DNA of 64,000 bases from Aselliscus stoliczkanus (lineage: Eukaryota > Chordata > Mammalia > Chiroptera > Hipposideridae), in the NCBI GenBank assembly GCA_033961575.1, contig CM066737.1, positions 67,228,771 through 67,292,770 on the forward strand. The letters run 5' to 3'. A program made the translations under genes and the position numbers. The notes below the pieces were generated by a model, which searched no databases, was not told the DNA's origin, and saw only the letters and a list, made by a program, of their open reading frames with translations. The first letter of the stretch is position 1. Every line of letters begins with the position of its first letter. Below, in pieces: positions 49,576-60,890 of this stretch.

Positions 49576-49698
49576 CGGAGGTGCCAAAAAAATGTATACA
49601 CATGACTGTATTCATCTTTTGTTATCAGTATATATGGAGTATTACAATTTTAATACAGATGTTTCCTTTCTTAAACCGTGTATACATTTTTTAGGCTG
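49576..49698. mobile_element. MITE, Tc1/mariner-like, short copy
   Basis: It begins 'cggaggtgccaaaaaaatg' and ends with the inverted form 'gtatacattttttaggctg', followed by TA. It shares its ends and the internal block 'tgtattcatcttttgttat' with the MITE at 51332, but lacks about 80 bp of it. The left TA is not evident because the tetranucleotide run abuts it. Confidence 0.75.
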
Positions 49699-49700
49699 TA

Positions 49701-50114
49701 TATTCTCAAAGATAGGAGCAGGAAAGGAAAGATTCAAAAATACTCTGAAGTGTAGAAGAGTTTATCCTAATCTCCTTAAGAAAACAGTAGTTGAGATAAT
49801 ATCTTGCTGCAAATTGTTAAGTGACATAGGGTAGGACTAGGAATTTGAAGAGACTGAAAAAGTTGTAAGTCAGCTTCTGAGGATAATGTGATAAGAAACA
49901 ATAAGATGGCTAATGAAAACACTGCCCAGAGGCACTAAGAGCCCTGATAGTTAGAAAGTGTGAATTTGTAGTGGCTGGGTCAGGCCATATTAAAAGTATA
50001 TTTTCCAGCATTTCTTGGAAATCTGGAAGCAGAAAAGCAAAATGCTCACTTTCACATGATGCAACTCATTACTTTCAATATGAATGACACTTTAGTGACT
50101 TAATGAAGACCTTC
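49701..50114. other. unique intronic sequence
   Basis: Nothing recognised. Confidence 0.4.
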
Positions 50115-52191
50115 AGTGCCCAGAATGAGGGTGAGGACTTAAGGGGCAGCTTTCTCCTGGATGGAGGAGCTGGCAGAAGCCATTGTTTCTTGAGCCCTCC
50201 CCTCCCTGCATGCAGAGACAGGCAGATGCCATGTCTGAGTCTTCATCCAACCTTCTGTCTGCCCCACCCTAGTGATTCCCTGAAATTCAAAAAATTGAGG
50301 ACACTTCAATAGGCCTCTGGGACAACATCAAGTGTACCAACATTCTCATTATAGTGGTACCAGAAGGAGAAGAGACAGCAAGGAATTCAAAATCTATTTG
50401 AAGAAATAATGCAGAAAACTTCCCTAACCTCAGGAAGGAAATGGATATTGAAGTCCTGGAAGCTCAGAGAGTCCCAAACAAGATGAATCAAACATGCCCA
50501 AAACAAGACACATTATCACTAAAATGCCAAAGGATAAAGATAAAGAGAAAATCTTAAAAGCAGCAGAAGAAAAGCATTTAGTTACCAGGTAGGGAGCTTC
50601 CTTAAAACTGTCAGAGCTGATTTCTCAACAGTGTCTTTACAGGTCAGAACAGGTTGGCACAAAATATTCAAAGTGATGAAAATGAAGGACCTACTACTAA
50701 GATTACTCACCCAGCAAAGCTATCATTTAGAATGGAAGGACAGATAAAGAGCTTCCCAGATAAGAAAAAGCTAAAAGAGATTGTCACCACCAAACCAGTA
50801 TTACAAGGAAGGTTAGAGGGACTTCTTTATGACCAAGAAAAAAAAAAGATCAAAATTATGAATAATAAAATGGCAATAGCTACATATCTATCGAAAATTA
50901 CTTTTAATGTAAATGGATTAAATGCTCCAATCAAAAGATAAGGTGGCTGAATGGATAACAAAACAAGACTCTTACATATGCTGCCTATAAGAGACTCACT
51001 TCAGATTGAAAGACACACACAGACAGAAAGTAAAGGGATGGAAAAATATGCTTCATGAAAATGGAAACAAAAATAAAAATAAAAGCTGATATAACAACAC
51101 TTATACGAGACAAAATAGGCTTTTAATCAAAGGCTATAATAAGAGACAAAAAAGGACCCAGTAGTCCTACTTCTGGGCATTTATCCAAAGAAACACAAAA
51201 CACTACTTTGACAGGACATGTGCATGTGAACCCATATGTTCATTTGCAGCACTGTTCACAATGACCAAGATGTGGAGGCAGCCTAGGTGTCCATCGATGG
51301 AAGTATGGATAAAGAGGAGGTGGAACATATACAGAGGGAGCCAAAAAAATGTATACACATTTTAAGAAAGGAAAAAACTGTATTAAAATTATAATACACC
51401 AATAACAAAAGATGAATACAAGTCATGTTTGACTTCTGTAATTACAAAAGGTGCTTGAAGTGGTTACTATCAGTGTAATTTTAATACATTTTTTTCCTTT
51501 CTTAAAATGTGTATACATTTTTTGGCACCTTTGTATACAATGGAATATTGCTTGGCCATGGAAGGGAATGGGTTCTTGCCATCAGTGATGGCATGGATGG
51601 ACATGGAGGGCATTGTGCTGAGTGGAGTATGTCAGACAAAGAAAGACAGATGCAATGTGATTTCATTTATACGTGGAATCTAAAGAACAAAATAAATAAA
51701 CAAACAAAACAGAAACAAACTCATAGATACAAAGAACATTTTCATGGTTGCCAGATGGGAGGGAACTGGGGGTAGGTGAAAAAGAGAAAGTAGGATTAAG
51801 ATGCACAAATTGGTTGTCATACAGTAGTCATAGGGAATAGGGTATAGCATAAGGAATATAATCAATAATATTGTAATATCTATGTATGGTGTCAGATGGG
51901 TACTAGATTTATTGAAGTGATAGATGGGGAGGTTGGGCTGCAGTGTGAAAAAGGTGAAGGATTTAGGAAGTACAAATTGGTAGTTACCAAATAGTGATAG
52001 GGATGTAAAGTAAGGAATAGAGAAAATAGTCAATAATACGGTAATAATTATGGATAGTGCTAGGTCAGTAGTAGACAAGTCCAGCGAAATCACTTCTTAA
52101 ATTATACAAATGTCTAACCACGATACTGTACACCTGAAATTAATTTAAAATAATATCAAATGTCAAAATAAAGTGTAAAAAATTTCAATCA
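50115..52191 (+). mobile_element. non-autonomous L1 derivative (copy 4 of shared-deletion group), internally shortened 5' part
   Basis: A 5'UTR fragment (50130-50290) joins directly to mid-ORF1 (50300 onward). The ORF1 end lies near 50850. The ORF2 start is at about 50872 (MAIATYLSKITFNVNGLNAP), with a frameshift near 50940. At 51154-51162 (GGACCCAG) it jumps to the ORF2 end. The C-terminal region is split by a MITE (51332-51535). The 3'UTR has two tandem units (51740-51910, 51920-52180). The end is marked by a short SINE. There is no reverse transcriptase. Confidence 0.88.
51332..51535. mobile_element. MITE, Tc1/mariner-like, inserted in L1
   Basis: A 204-bp element whose ends are inverted repeats of about 65 bp ('gccaaaaaaatgtatacac' left, its complement right). 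It sits at a TA duplicated on both sides (51330-51331, 51536-51537). Removing it restores the expected L1 text 'acatatatacaatgg'. It has no coding capacity. Confidence 0.9.
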
Positions 52192-52296
52192 GGGCCGGCC
52201 AAGTGGCGCGGTGGTTAAGTGCTGGCTTGGGAAGCCAGTGGCTCCGGTTCGGGCCCCACATATGAGGGCCAGCGACACTGCCCTCAAAAAAAAAAA
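52192..52296 (+). repeat. tRNA-derived SINE, short (head-only) form
   Basis: 'gggccggccaagtggcgcgg' starts a tRNA-like head with a B-box-like GGTTCGGGCC near 52245. The head ends 'gacactgccctc' and passes straight into an A-run. Short flanking 'ttcaatca' / 'gtcaatca' is consistent with a target duplication. Confidence 0.9.
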
Positions 52297-52304
52297 GTCA
52301 ATCA

Positions 52305-53400
52305 ATAAAAAAGAAAAACAGAAAAGCAAGAGGTATAGCTATATTTCCCTTTCAGAAAATAATAAAAGTACTGTACAAGCACTTCTAAAAAAAGATACAA
52401 TTTGAATTGATATAGTTTTAAAATGAGGTATATTTTAAGCTTTATAAAACTTAGACTTCAGAGCTTTCAAATTCAAATTTGTAAAAAGGACTTCTTAAGA
52501 AGTGAAAAATAAGGAAGCTAGCAATAAAACGTGATTACGAGATTTTTTTTTATGCTTACACATGAAGTTTTGTCTGCTCTTACAGACAACTCATTTAAAA
52601 AGACGTATTAAGTATGTGCTGGGTGCAAGGCTCTGAAGAGGAACAGAAGGACCTTTTAACGAAACAATATTGTATTTTAAGAAAAATTTATAAAATGAAC
52701 AGAAGCTTTAAACGATTCTATGAGAAAATATCCCATCAATAGTAATTTGTCCTAATAGAATAATTCTGTTTACATGATGGTATTAGGTAATACTTTTTGT
52801 TTGCTTGTTCTGGTAAGATCTAGTTACCATGTACATGCCCAAAATGAAATGATATAGAGATTTCTTATACTTGCAGCCACCAAATTATATATATTTTAGT
52901 TGATTTGCTGGCTCTGTATATCTTAGCTTTACATAGTCAATCAAATCTATTGTGTTGTAAAATGAATCAGATGTTGTCAACTAGAAATACTGGTTTTTGA
53001 TCCACTGAATCTTATCATAGAGACATGAACTTTACTTTAAACAAAAGTTTAACTTCAATTAGTTTGCCTTTATTTTACTGCATTAGAAATTGAATACAAA
53101 AATCCAAGGTGTTCATTGTGTATCTGTACCAAGGGATTCATTTATCCGTAATTGTTGTAAGAAATCTATTTAGTTGTTTTAAGCTAATGTAGTACCCTAT
53201 AGGCTTTTAATTACATTTCATTCACACAGTGCTTTTTCTTTCCTGGTGATCAATAAGTTTAAATAATGAGATACAAAATTTGACTTTATTAGTGGTGATT
53301 ATAAATAACCAATCCCTTCTGAGCAATCCAAAAGGTGGAGATAATTCAAACATACAAAATTACAAAATGTATGCTCATCTTCCTTCATTCCCAAGCTAAT

Positions 53401-53491
<91 letters not shown>

Positions 53492-54449
53492 CAAAGAGCA
53501 GTTAGAATACAAATAAGATAAGGTGAAAAATAGCCATTTCTGCCCCATGCTTGAGGTACCACCACTGAACAATGTGTGACAATTAATTTCCAGGGAAAAT
53601 GTACACTTTAGCTACTGGTTTCAAATGACAACTCTTCACATGAATCAGGTTATAAGGCTAAAGGACTGCAGGTTAGTGAGAATTGATGAAACCATAAATG
53701 TCCTTGTTTTATTAAGACTCTACAGCCTGAAGTATAAACTTCTTATAAGACTAATAGCAGATCCCTTATGAGAAGAATTTATAATAAACAAATATAAGAA
53801 ACAATAGATCTCAGATTCCAGATTCTAAAAGAAAATAAGAAGAATTAATGGATGTGGGATAAAATGGTTTTCTGTTTGCCTGAAATCAGACTTTTGTCTC
53901 TATCTGTGAGCATAATGGCTAAAGGATTTTTTTTCATCTTTGTGGGTTCCCAGATTGTGTTGTTGGTAACTTTAGAACTAGGAGGAATACTGAGTTTCAA
54001 TATAAGTCACAATATAAACCATGGCTGATTGTGGAGAGACAAAGAAATATACAAATAATCAAATTTCTGTTAGAACAAAGTTCAATGAAGCAAACAACCT
54101 GAAGTTTAAAATGGAAGTATATACATAACTTACCAGAAATATTATAACATTTTTTCACAAAAACCTGAAAAGTATAAATCGAGGACCTAAAGGACCTAGC
54201 AATGGCCAAAAATGAAAGTCTACTTTAAATACACACGTTCAATACCGTTGTGTTTTCAATAATATAAATGTTATTTTCTTCTCCCCATTTTCTGCATGGC
54301 ACATAATTGGCACTCAAAATTATTGTTGGAAATCAGAACGGATTCTACAACTTCATTCATTACTTCTATCCAATGATTTCTCATGTTTGCCTTCAGCCTA
54401 GCCATATGTCTCTTCTGAGATTTAGACCTATGTTTGTTTGTTTGTTGGT
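52305..54449. other. unique intronic sequence
   Basis: AT-rich, with a compound microsatellite at 53405-53490. No other feature recognised. Confidence 0.45.
53405..53490 (+). repeat. (GT)n(TA)n compound microsatellite
   Basis: About 21 GT units run straight into about 22 TA units. Confidence 0.98.
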
Positions 54450-54725
54450 TTCCAACTACATACTGGAGATCTTGAACTGACTACTCATAGACATTTCAAA
54501 ATCAACATATTAAAAAATAGAATACATATTACCCTTGCCCGAGTCTTCTCCTTGTACTTCCTGGTTTACATCCCTTGTGATCCCTTGACTTTGGTTCCAT
54601 ATACAAGACATTACCAATTCTTGTCCATTTTACACTTTCTACATGCCCCAAATATCTCCCTTCCCCCACTCCAGACATCTTGCTTTATTCCTACAGTCAC
54701 TGCCTGTGATCAAAAGTTTATGTGC
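54450..54725 (+). repeat. L2 LINE fragment
   Basis: A pyrimidine-rich block series resembling the L2 ORF2 3' region ('atttcaaaatcaacatatt', then 'cttgtacttcctggtttac', then 'acattaccaattcttgtcc'). It is strongly diverged. Confidence 0.5.
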
Positions 54726-57249
54726 AGTTAAAAAAAATTAAATAAATAAAATACATCCCTGAAAATGAGCTTTCAATATCTTCAAGTCTCTTAAGTATTG
54801 AAAAACTGGCAGAAGACTGAAAATCTACAAAATAAAATAAAGAAATGCATACATATAGTTAATGAGATTAATACAGGTAATATAGGGTAACACAAGACAC
54901 TATGTTAATTGTTTTTCCAAATTGGGTTACAGATAAAGAATTGCATCCTCAATTGTAAGAGGTATTGGCAAAGACAATATTAAGGCATCAGTATTGATTT
55001 TATAAATTCCTCCTAATCTTCAACATTGGTAATCATATTCCACTGCATTTTTAGAATGAAGCAAAGGAAATGCCAGGAATTCTAATTGATGGCCTACATT
55101 TTCTGATTTTAGAGAAATGTAACAAATGATACTTTTGGTGATTCATTCAGCAAAACATTGACTATTCTCCACTGAGAATCAAAGTGAGTTTTTCAAACTT
55201 TGTTCCATGCTGAGTCAGCCACTTTCGGCACTTCATACTTAGTGCATTTTCACTGTTCCACAGGAGCCACCTTCCATTCAAAGGGAAGCATTTTCTGCCA
55301 CTTTTCACAATGGCAATCTGCATTATGATCTCCGAATCATCCAGAGAGGCCATCTTTATTCAGACCATCTTTGGATAATAGTAATTGCTATATAAATGAC
55401 ATTCGCTTTAAGTAGATAACTAGGGGAAGCGACATGGCTAAGACCCTACTCTAAAGATCACAGAAATTTCCCAGTAAGATACCCTGGGCCACCTTCCTTC
55501 ATAGTTTGGCTATATTTACCTATTAGAGTTGAAAGACACATAGTTTAAGCTATTTCATTTTTTTACTCAGTGATTATGGAAACAGTACTGAAATGGTAAT
55601 ACAATAAACACATGTCATTACCTCATTTATTAAAAGCACCCCCCCAAATCAAACTTGTTTTCTACTTTCACTTATGCTTTTATATTCTTGCTGCATGTTT
55701 GCTTACTGTATTGATAAGCGAGAACGTTGATTTTTAATTTTATTATTATAAGGGGATTCCATTATAAATTGTGTTATAATTATAGGCTCAATATTTTGAA
55801 GAGTGGATCACTTAATAATTGTAAGCTTAGGATAGATTGTTAACTTAATGGAATTTATGTGACACATAGCCAGGCATATTTGAGATAAATTTGGTATTTT
55901 CTTCTCTAAATAATTCAGTATTAGGTAATTACATACCACAGTTTTAGAGACACGAAACTTTTTAATGTTGTTAATGGATCTTTTTATAAAGTAATATAAA
56001 TTGTAGTTTCTTGGCTGGCAAAGAAAGGCCAGCCTGTGAATAAAGTAAATGAATTCCTAGTGAATCAAAGAAGCTGAGAAAAACATTACAACTTTTGCTT
56101 TGCTCTCCAAATTATCTCCTAGTGTTCCCCCTAGGGAATAAAAATTGAAGCATTTACCAAGAGCACTGTCCTGGTGGTCTAATCAAAAGGGATAACAGGA
56201 GCTATTCTTTCATTCTATATGTGAATTGCTTGGCCAGCTGAAATACGAGGCTACAGAAATAGCAACACTTGGGTGTATTTAAGGTAACATTTAAAGTGTT
56301 TTTTGAATTCACAAAGATTATATGGAGAATTGTGAAACAGTGTATATTTGCACAGTCTCAAGACCAGGTAGCACATTTTCTTGATAGCAGTGGTCAATTA
56401 CAAAGGTTCAAAAATATTGCAATATAAATCTAGACTATCTCTCTGTATCCTTCTAAATAGATCCTTAGGCTGCTAACGCTCGGTCATGACCAAATCAAAT
56501 ATCTATGAACCAGACATAAAACGGAATATCTATATCCACATAGGATTTGCAAAAAATACAAGGATTCTCAGAAATTACAATAATTTATATTATAGTTCAT
56601 AAATGAGAACACCATTATACTGTCATGTTTTAATAAAATATCATGGTAATAAAACTTGACAGTGTATCTTTTATTTGTAGCCTTCAAATATAGTAAAGAG
56701 AGTTTTGTTTGTTTTGCATTATTTTTAATAGATGAGATTCTCCTTCAAAAACTTTTTCTTTTTCCTGAAAAGTAATCAGCCTGGATTTTATCAGATGCCA
56801 AGGGAGATAGAGATTACAAGAATAACATTTCCTTTTAGGAAGTTAAATCAATAAAAATTACTAATTAATTAGAACTCTAATTACAGACTAACATAAATAG
56901 GGACTATTTATTTCAATATCGCTGCTATTGCTCACAACACATTGCTGTTTCTCTTCAGATTAATCTTTAGTGCTAGCCTACAAGCCACATAAAAACATCA
57001 TTACTTTACTGATTGACCTCACATTTATAAGGCTTTTAAAACTCTACCAAGGTGAACTTTTTTTTCACTGAGTACCTTACTAATGTTTGATGATTTCCTT
57101 AGTGACTTTCTTATAAATTCAGCTAATTTCAAATGTTTATTTTCTGTTTGACTGTATATGTCAACACCAACATTTGTCTTAATGGTGAAAAAAAATCCTG
57201 TATTTCTTGTAAAATTTGCAAGACATAGTTCATAATAAAGGGATTTTAA
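54726..57249. other. unique intronic sequence
   Basis: AT-rich. A slightly GC-richer stretch at 55160-55360 carries a 63-codon minus-strand ORF that I cannot assign (see findings). Confidence 0.4.
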
Positions 57250-57420
57250 AGGAGGTAGAACTCACCTTATCTTGCGAATTGAGAGACCTACATTCCAGTT
57301 CTAGTTCATGTAAATTGGGGTAATCAAAACTCACTTGGCATCAGTTTTCTCATTTGTGAAATGAAAGGATTGGGTTGGTGTATAAGTTCTTGTTAATATC
57401 CCTTTTCTCTCTCTAATTCT
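57250..57420 (+). repeat. MIR-like SINE
   Basis: It has 'gagacctacattccagttct', then 'catcagttttctcatttgtg' and 'aaatgaaaggattgg', a diverged MIR-type order. Confidence 0.55.
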
Positions 57421-59064
57421 ATGGTATTTATAAGAATAGGTTAACTCTAGGCACAAGCCCCAATTAATTCAAGATGTGAAGTCAATAGATGGAGTATGAA
57501 AATAACATACTGCACCTTCAAAATTAGTATTTTTATTGTATAAAGTAGAAAATCTTGTTGATAATAAAATTTCTCTCTCCATTGTAGGGAAACTGGAAAT
57601 AACTTTGTTTCCAACTGAAGGTGTAGTCCTCTAGTTGGAGTGAGTTACTGCCCCAATTTCCCACTCTTTGAAAATAACAGAGGTTTCCACATAAACACTC
57701 CACAGCTCTTCTGCATAATCTATGTGATGCTTTATAGGCAAGGAATGATGACCTTAAGGGACCATAATAGCCTTTCAGTAAGTCAATAGTTGATGTGTCA
57801 GTAAATCAGGGTGAATGAACCTCTCCTGTACCCAACACCATGGAAGTTCCACTTCAGTCACATTTGTCTGGATGAAGGGAGCAATCACAGTGCAGAATTA
57901 TGATGGCAGCTGAATAAAAATGCATCTCACCTCATAACTGTTATTTATGGTACTTCAGTAAATGAACATGCAATGTTTGATCACTGTGTTAGAAAATTTG
58001 GCCCAAGTCCGTGTATGCTATTCAAATGTAAAAGTAATATATTTAGTATTACACTACAAATGATATTGATAGCCTTATGATGAAACTGTATAGCATAGCA
58101 TATAAATCTTAGAATTACTCAATTTGAATTTTAAAAATAGCTTAAGAAATGGTAGAAAACTTACTATTTAAGTGCACTTCATAGATTTAGGTGAAATAAA
58201 ATATTTTTAAATGAAATTGAATATTATTAGTTTATATGAAGTTAAATTACATCATCTTTTATTTGAACCCAGACTGAATTATTCTTGGGGAGTTTATTCT
58301 GAAGGCAAGGAAATTTGAAATTATTTATTTGTGAACCAACACAAAAGAGCTTGGCAGAGGTAGAATTCAGTTGAAAAGATGGTTCAAAGGAAATAAATCT
58401 TGTGAAATAGAGGTAATTTTAGTTCTTGAAACAGATGTGCCTGATTAGGGATTATTGTCTTTTAAGGACTGAAGAACAGTGGACTTGTGATCACTGTAAA
58501 TGTGCTGAACAGAAGTTACTCAGAAGTTTGAAATCAACTCACAGGTTCTTTCTTTCCCCTTTGAATTTCAAAGTAGTCTAGACAAGTTCAAAGCTGCCAA
58601 TAGTGAAATGGAAAGCCTATAGAAACATGCCAATTTTTATTGTCTATCAGTGTACAAATATTTCATGACAAAAGAAGAGAATACTGGATGATATGGGTGA
58701 AATAGATATGTTTTGAAGTACAATAGCATGAAAATAAATATAACAACAGAATGCTCGTGTGCCTACAATTTTTACATACATACATACTTACTGATAAGCT
58801 ATTCTTCTTCATATATATTCAAGTTATAAATGTAAATCTACAGGAATTTACATAAAGTACAGATTTTTTCCCTGAAGTTAGGAAAGAGATAGAAAATGTT
58901 TATAGATATAAACAAAGTCATTATTTAGACACATAAATTATATTTGCCAGGCAGGAGAGGGCGTGGTTTTAATTATTATACAATCTACTTTAGAGTCAAT
59001 TGTCAAATATCCCTACATAGTTAACATAATCATTAACTAAAATCCATAAAAGAATCATTCGTAT
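57421..59064. other. unique intronic sequence
   Basis: AT-rich. No gene or repeat recognised. Confidence 0.4.
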
Positions 59065-60155
59065 TTAACCAACAAATGTTTATCCAACATTTACTGTGTG
59101 TTAGAAACTGTTGTATGCAGTGAGGATACATCACTTAAAAACAAAACAAACTAAAACAAAAATTTTTGGTCTGATAGAACTAATATTCTGGTGGAGGGAG
59201 ACAAATAATGACTATAGATATATATCTTCAAATCTACATCAGTATCAATATAGGTATAGATATTGGCAAGTGCTAAGGAAAAAATATAGCAGAGAGTCAT
59301 GTAAAGAACATCAGGCACTAAAAATTTAAATTAGGATCTACAGGACAGATTTTAATAAAAATGTGACATTTTTAGTAAAGACCTGAAAGAGCTGAGGGTA
59401 GTGTATTAGTTCCCATGGCTGCTATAAAAAATGACCACAAAACAAGGTGCTTAGAGCAACACACATTTATTACATGCAGGTCATAACTCTGACACAGGTC
59501 TCTCTGTGCTAAAATCAAGGTAACAGTAGGGCTATGTTCCTTTCTGGAAGCTCTGTGGGAGAATCATCTCCTGAGTGCAGCCAGAAAAGATTCTCTTCTT
59601 TTAAGGACTCCTGTGATTACATGGGGTTTACCCAGCTAATCTACAATAATCTCCCTATCTCAAGGCCCATTGCCTTCATCACATCTGCAAAATCCATTTA
59701 ACCATGTAAAAATAACATATTTACTGGCTCCAGCAATTAGTACTCATACACTCTTGGAGGGGCATTATTCTAACTATCACAGGTACAGCTATGCATTGTT
59801 CTGGGTGCTAAGTATCCTGGGAGAGTGAATACAATGAACAAAGGTCCTGAAAGAGTAGTATGTTCAAAAAATAGCAACAGGTCAGTGTAGCTGGATCTGA
59901 CAGAGACCAGGGGACAGTATTAGGAAAAGGGGGTCAGAAAAGGAATGGAAAGAAGAGGGGCACATTGTACAGGGCTTTGTAGCTTCCGATAAAGTGTTTC
60001 AACTTTGAGAGGAATGAGAAGCAATTCATGTTTTGTGAGAAGAGTAATGTGATCTGCCTTTGGATTTTAAAAGATGGCTTTGGTGGCTTTGTGGAAAAAT
60101 GACTGAAGAGACCAAGGTTACAATAACTGAGATTATATGCCAAAATATACTCACT
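59065..60155 (+). mobile_element. ancient LINE 3' end (L1M-like), split by a MaLR LTR
   Basis: It has 'catttactgtgtgttagaaac', then 'ggtggagggagacaaataat', then 'gtaaagacctgaaagagctg'. After the LTR come 'gaacaaaggtcctgaaagag', 'cattgtacagggctttgtag' and 'agagtaatgtgatctg'. These are familiar block orders of an old mammalian LINE 3' region. The exact family is not resolved. Confidence 0.65.
59402..59781 (-). mobile_element. MaLR (MST/MLT-type) solo LTR
   Basis: Plus-strand ends are TGTATTAG and ACTATCACA. Internal blocks ('cccatggctgctataaaaaa', 'acatttattacatgcaggtc', 'attacatggggtttaccc') are those of a MaLR LTR in reverse. Flanking 'ggtag' and 'ggtac' form a near-perfect 5-bp target duplication. 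It sits inside the ancient LINE. Confidence 0.8.
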
Positions 60156-60774
60156 TTTAGGTAAATAGATGAACTTAAAGCAGGAATGCATATTTTACGT
60201 TGACCATTTAGAATAATTTTTAAAATTTTGCCTTAGATTGACCATTATTTCACAAAAAAGTTAAGCATGATTTGTGAAAAATAATTAAAAGAAACAAGAA
60301 TCAGATATTTTTTCACAATTGTTAAAATTTAAATATACAAACAAGAAATTGTGATTATTTAGGCTATGTACTTCATCTATGGATTAGTATATAAGTACGC
60401 AATGGCTTTAGTTATATAAATGTATGCATTAATGTCTATTTCACAAAGGTCTAGGCAAAAAGTTCCCAAGTTTAAGATGCTCTGAGCTCTACCAGCTATA
60501 GCTACATGCACTGTGCTGCAATTATGCACTAATGCCCATATACGTCAGATACTTAGAGATCTTTTTAGAATGAATGCTTCACTTTAGGAGAGCAAATCTG
60601 CAGAACATTTTGACAACTGTCAAGAAGCCAATTGTGCTGACTATGATCAGTGTCCTACACTTTACTTGTCCATTATCATTTGGTGAGTTTGATTTCCCTG
60701 AGTTAAAACATCTCATAGATGATCGGTCTCAATCCTTGCACGTAATCTGATTTTTGAAGGTTACTGAAGAGAAG

Positions 60775-60890
60775 GCAGTACAGAGTATTGGTTGAGTTCC
60801 TGGGCTTGTGAAGATAGATCAGAATTATAATCCTACTTCTGCTATTTACTAGCTTAGCAGAGTCCTTGACTTAAAATATGTAATATTTAC
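60775..60890 (+). repeat. MIR SINE
   Basis: It has 'cagagtattggttgagttcc', then 'cctacttctgctatttacta', then 'gcttagcagagtccttgact', a clear MIR 5'/core order. Confidence 0.75.
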
